From an uncultured Actinomycetes bacterium (GTDB lineage Bacteria > Actinomycetota > Acidimicrobiia > Acidimicrobiales > RAAP-2): DNA of 46,313 bases. The stretch spans positions 1-46,313 of the forward strand of contig CAIORQ010000053.1 in NCBI GenBank assembly GCA_903860745.1, given 5' to 3'. The notes under the pieces were generated by a model, which saw only the letters and a program-made list of their open reading frames with translations, did not search any database and was not told the origin of the DNA. Position numbers and translations under genes: made by a program. Positions 44,557 through 46,313 of the stretch are shown here, in pieces. The first letter of the stretch is position 1. Each line of letters begins with the position of its first letter.

Positions 44557-46026
44557 TTACGCGAGTAGCAGGGCGACCAGGGGCGCTGGAACAGCCCACA
44601 CCTCATGGTCAAGATTGAAGATACTTTTGGTCGCCAGAACACCGACACCGTACTTGTTTGTCAACACCTTCGCTTCTGCTCGCCAGCCGTGATCTACCCA
44701 TTTGCCCTCAATAGGTGTTGACCTTCGAGGTCCACCGGGCGATTGCACATCGACTGGGCATAAATCGATCTCGTTTCCAGAATCTGTTTTGACATATCCG
44801 ATGGTGTCGGCCGCGACCCACCTTCCTTCGTCAAGAGAATCAATGGCTCTCGCGAGCGAGACTCCCAACATTGCCTCAGTGAGACGAGTCACGTCGGGCG
44901 GTGGCAGTCCCGCTCGAAGTCGGCTAGGCAACAAGGATAAAACGGGGTCTACAAGATACAGTTTCGATTGCGATCCCTGGACGATTTGTCCTGAGTCGCC
45001 GTGTTGCCGACACCAAATGGCACCAAAACTTGAAACTAGACGATTAAGTCGCCCGTCCGTCGTGGCCCTCGTCCAGGAGAGTGACAACGCCAAGTTCGCG
45101 ATGTTGAGAGGACTTGACGATCGAGTTTCAAGTTGACCCAACATAAGAGGCAGGGATTGTGGTGCGCCATCCAGCTGAATGTCCCCACGCAGCGAAGCAG
45201 CGATGTCACGAAGAAAGTCATCTGATACCGCGCCATCCCTGCGGTGCTCGGCCACTGCTCGGGGAAAACCCCCGCAAGTGAGGAAGTCCTGCCACGCAAG
45301 GTCGTAGTCGTCGACTTGGAACTGAATGCCCTCAAGGGCAGCTCTGGCATGGACAGACTGAAGATCGCTAGGGTGCACTGACTCTGGCAGTGCAAGAGAA
45401 GATCGTGTGGCGACAAGGAAGTCTCGAAAGGTCATCGGGAGCAAGTGCCGATTTCTTCGAACTCCAGTGGAACCAGCCCGGCCAGCCATCAGGTTGCCCT
45501 CGACGTCTTCTCCATCTCGCCACCGACTCCCAGTCACAATGACTGTGTCATCACCGAGGTCGGTTCCATCGCGGGCAACCTTGATGATTGAAGTCCACCC
45601 GGATACATTGCTCACTTCGTCCAGTAGCCAGACTCGGGGACGTGAGGACACAAAATCTGCAGGACGGGTCAACTCGCGTGCCAGCGTGAGTGATCGGCGT
45701 AAATCTCGGCCCTGCATGCCATCGCATGGCACGTAAATCACTTGGAACGGGCTCACATCCTCGCGCTCACACAGTGCACTTGCCAGATCGAGGAGAGCCA
45801 CGCTCTTGCCGACGCGCCTGGGGCCAGTAAGCAAGACAAGAGATCCACCGACGGGTAGGCGAGCAATGTCGGCAAGGATCGGTGAGCGGTAGCCAAGGTC
45901 GTATTGTGCCCGGTCGCGCAGTAGACGCCGGTCCTGTATCGCGGCTGCAGGATCTTTGTGAGTTGCGGCGGCTCCCCACCAAGGATTTGCTGTCGTGAGA
46001 TTGCGACGAAGCTCATCATCTCTCAT
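44557..46026 (-). CDS. AAA ATPase of the AAA_14 / DUF4143 type
   Basis: 489 residues from ATG 46026, chosen because TAAAGT lies 7 bp before it. Walker A GPRRVGKS (about 68-75), Walker B VWLLDEVSNVSGW, sensor VIVTGSRW, then MTFRDFLVA and DFLTCGGFPRAV, the order seen in AAA_14 ATPases with a C-terminal DUF4143 nuclease-like domain. The late GNEIDLCPVD ... PIEGKW stretch resembles the (D)...ExK core of that restriction-fold domain. Such proteins are widespread, often on islands, and their role is poorly known. Base composition and codon use differ from the rest of the window, with more A/T at third positions. Confidence 0.8.
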   Translation of the reverse strand: MRDDELRRNLTTANPWWGAAATHKDPAAAIQDRRLLRDRAQYDLGYRSPILADIARLPVGGSLVLLTGPRRVGKSVALLDLASALCEREDVSPFQVIYVPCDGMQGRDLRRSLTLARELTRPADFVSSRPRVWLLDEVSNVSGWTSIIKVARDGTDLGDDTVIVTGSRWRDGEDVEGNLMAGRAGSTGVRRNRHLLPMTFRDFLVATRSSLALPESVHPSDLQSVHARAALEGIQFQVDDYDLAWQDFLTCGGFPRAVAEHRRDGAVSDDFLRDIAASLRGDIQLDGAPQSLPLMLGQLETRSSSPLNIANLALSLSWTRATTDGRLNRLVSSFGAIWCRQHGDSGQIVQGSQSKLYLVDPVLSLLPSRLRAGLPPPDVTRLTEAMLGVSLARAIDSLDEGRWVAADTIGYVKTDSGNEIDLCPVDVQSPGGPRRSTPIEGKWVDHGWRAEAKVLTNKYGVGVLATKSIFNLDHEVWAVPAPLVALLLA

Positions 46027-46033
46027 GCCATCT

Positions 46034-46039
46034 ACTTTA
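46034..46039 (-). promoter_or_regulatory. Leaderless-type -10 box of the ATPase gene (TAAAGT)
   Basis: The minus strand reads TAAAGT, 7 bp, then ATG 46026. Confidence 0.45.
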
Positions 46040-46051
46040 CTCGCATATATA

Positions 46052-46130
46052 ACAAAAGGGAGGGGGTAATGGCATATTAGACATGACAAAAGGGAGGGGG
46101 TAGTGGCACATTAGACATGACAAAAAGGGG
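46052..46130. repeat. 34-bp tandem direct repeats upstream of the ATPase gene
   Basis: Two full 34-bp units (46052-46085 and 46086-46119) differ at only two positions; a third starts at 46120 and degenerates. Each contains an A-rich start, a G-run (GGGAGGGGG) and TTAGACATG. They lie just upstream of the ATPase promoter region and could be iterated protein-binding sites. Confidence 0.8.
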
Positions 46131-46246
46131 GGTCAGTGCGAGGGGAGAAAAGCACCGGAACCTTGAGGGTGTGGTTAAGTCCCAACGAGTGGTGTAAGAG
46201 TTCGTGGGCGTCGACGTTCGCCGTGCCAACCTCTTCGTGGTGAACT

Positions 46247-46313
46247 CTATGCCGCGGTGAGATCGATGGCAACCTCCTTAACGAGTGTGGCGTTGATCGC
46301 TGGTCTCGGATCC
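46247..46313 (-). CDS. Possible C-terminal end of an unidentified protein
   Basis: A leftward open frame enters from the window edge and stops with TAG after about 21 residues (ending DLTAA). Too short to identify. The window itself ends in GGATCC. The bases 46131-46246 hold no gene that I can support. Confidence 0.2.
   Translation of the reverse strand, partial: DPRPAINATLVKEVAIDLTAA

Noticed and set aside
46052-46130. CRISPR array
   Set aside because: The 34-bp units are directly adjacent with no spacers, and no cas genes are seen.
46131-46246. Remnant of an IS256-type or other insertion sequence
   Set aside because: The sequence is vaguely suggestive, but no transposase frame or inverted repeat can be shown from what is visible.

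Overview
The window is high-GC DNA (roughly two thirds G+C by eye) from an actinobacterium. The evidence is an HspR-controlled dnaK-grpE-dnaJ-hspR-clpB operon with a HAIR-type operator, a GlnR-type box in front of amt, a mycobacterial-type dCTP deaminase, an EtfD-like membrane Fe-S oxidoreductase, and many genes with leaderless promoters (TANNNT six or seven bases before the start codon). Acidimicrobiia is my best guess at class level, but this is inference. Most of the window is ordinary chromosome. The two ends look rearranged or foreign.

Region 1 (1-10480) is an amino-sugar / cell-wall-recycling locus. A Dpp/Opp-type solute-binding protein gene and a broken permease gene run leftward. Rightward run a GntR-UTRA regulator fused to a GNAT acetyltransferase, a serine hydrolase of the PBP4B/YbbE type, a single-chain MurQ-NagA fusion, and a large FAD/Fe-S D-2-hydroxyacid dehydrogenase. 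MurQ releases D-lactate and GlcNAc-6-P, NagA deacetylates the latter, and the dehydrogenase may oxidise the D-lactate, so the operon could encode consecutive catabolic steps. Both divergent promoters carry the same 12-bp dre-like motif over their -35 boxes. A membrane protein of the DUF1295 type follows.

Region 2 (10481-17400) holds a diaminobutyrate aminotransferase/decarboxylase pair (a 1,3-diaminopropane route), an ABC exporter pair, small secreted and membrane proteins, an MscS-like channel, a VOC protein, and tRNA-Asp and tRNA-Phe.

Region 3 (17419-29409) is a leftward de novo purine cluster, purA-purD-purB-purC-purS-purQ-purL and purF-purM, with pyrE at its end and a PHP phosphoesterase gene between purF and purL. 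Nearly all junctions are 1-4 bp overlaps or very short gaps.

Region 4 (29498-36292) is the heat-shock operon, preceded by a HAIR-type operator over the dnaK promoter. ClpB has a short deletion in its second ATPase module. Between dnaK and gpmA lies a TATAAT box followed by an intrinsic terminator, which may be a small RNA or a gpmA leader attenuator.

Region 5 (36293-44175) carries gpmA, a secreted protein of unknown function, amt-glnB with a GlnR-type box, an EtfD-like oxidoreductase, dcd, and a membrane-anchored beta-propeller protein.

Region 6 (44176-46313) starts at a tRNA-Gly(CCC) gene. Beyond it the base composition drops, and the only clear gene is an AAA ATPase of the AAA_14/DUF4143 type, preceded by 34-bp tandem repeats. 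This looks like the edge of an acquired island.
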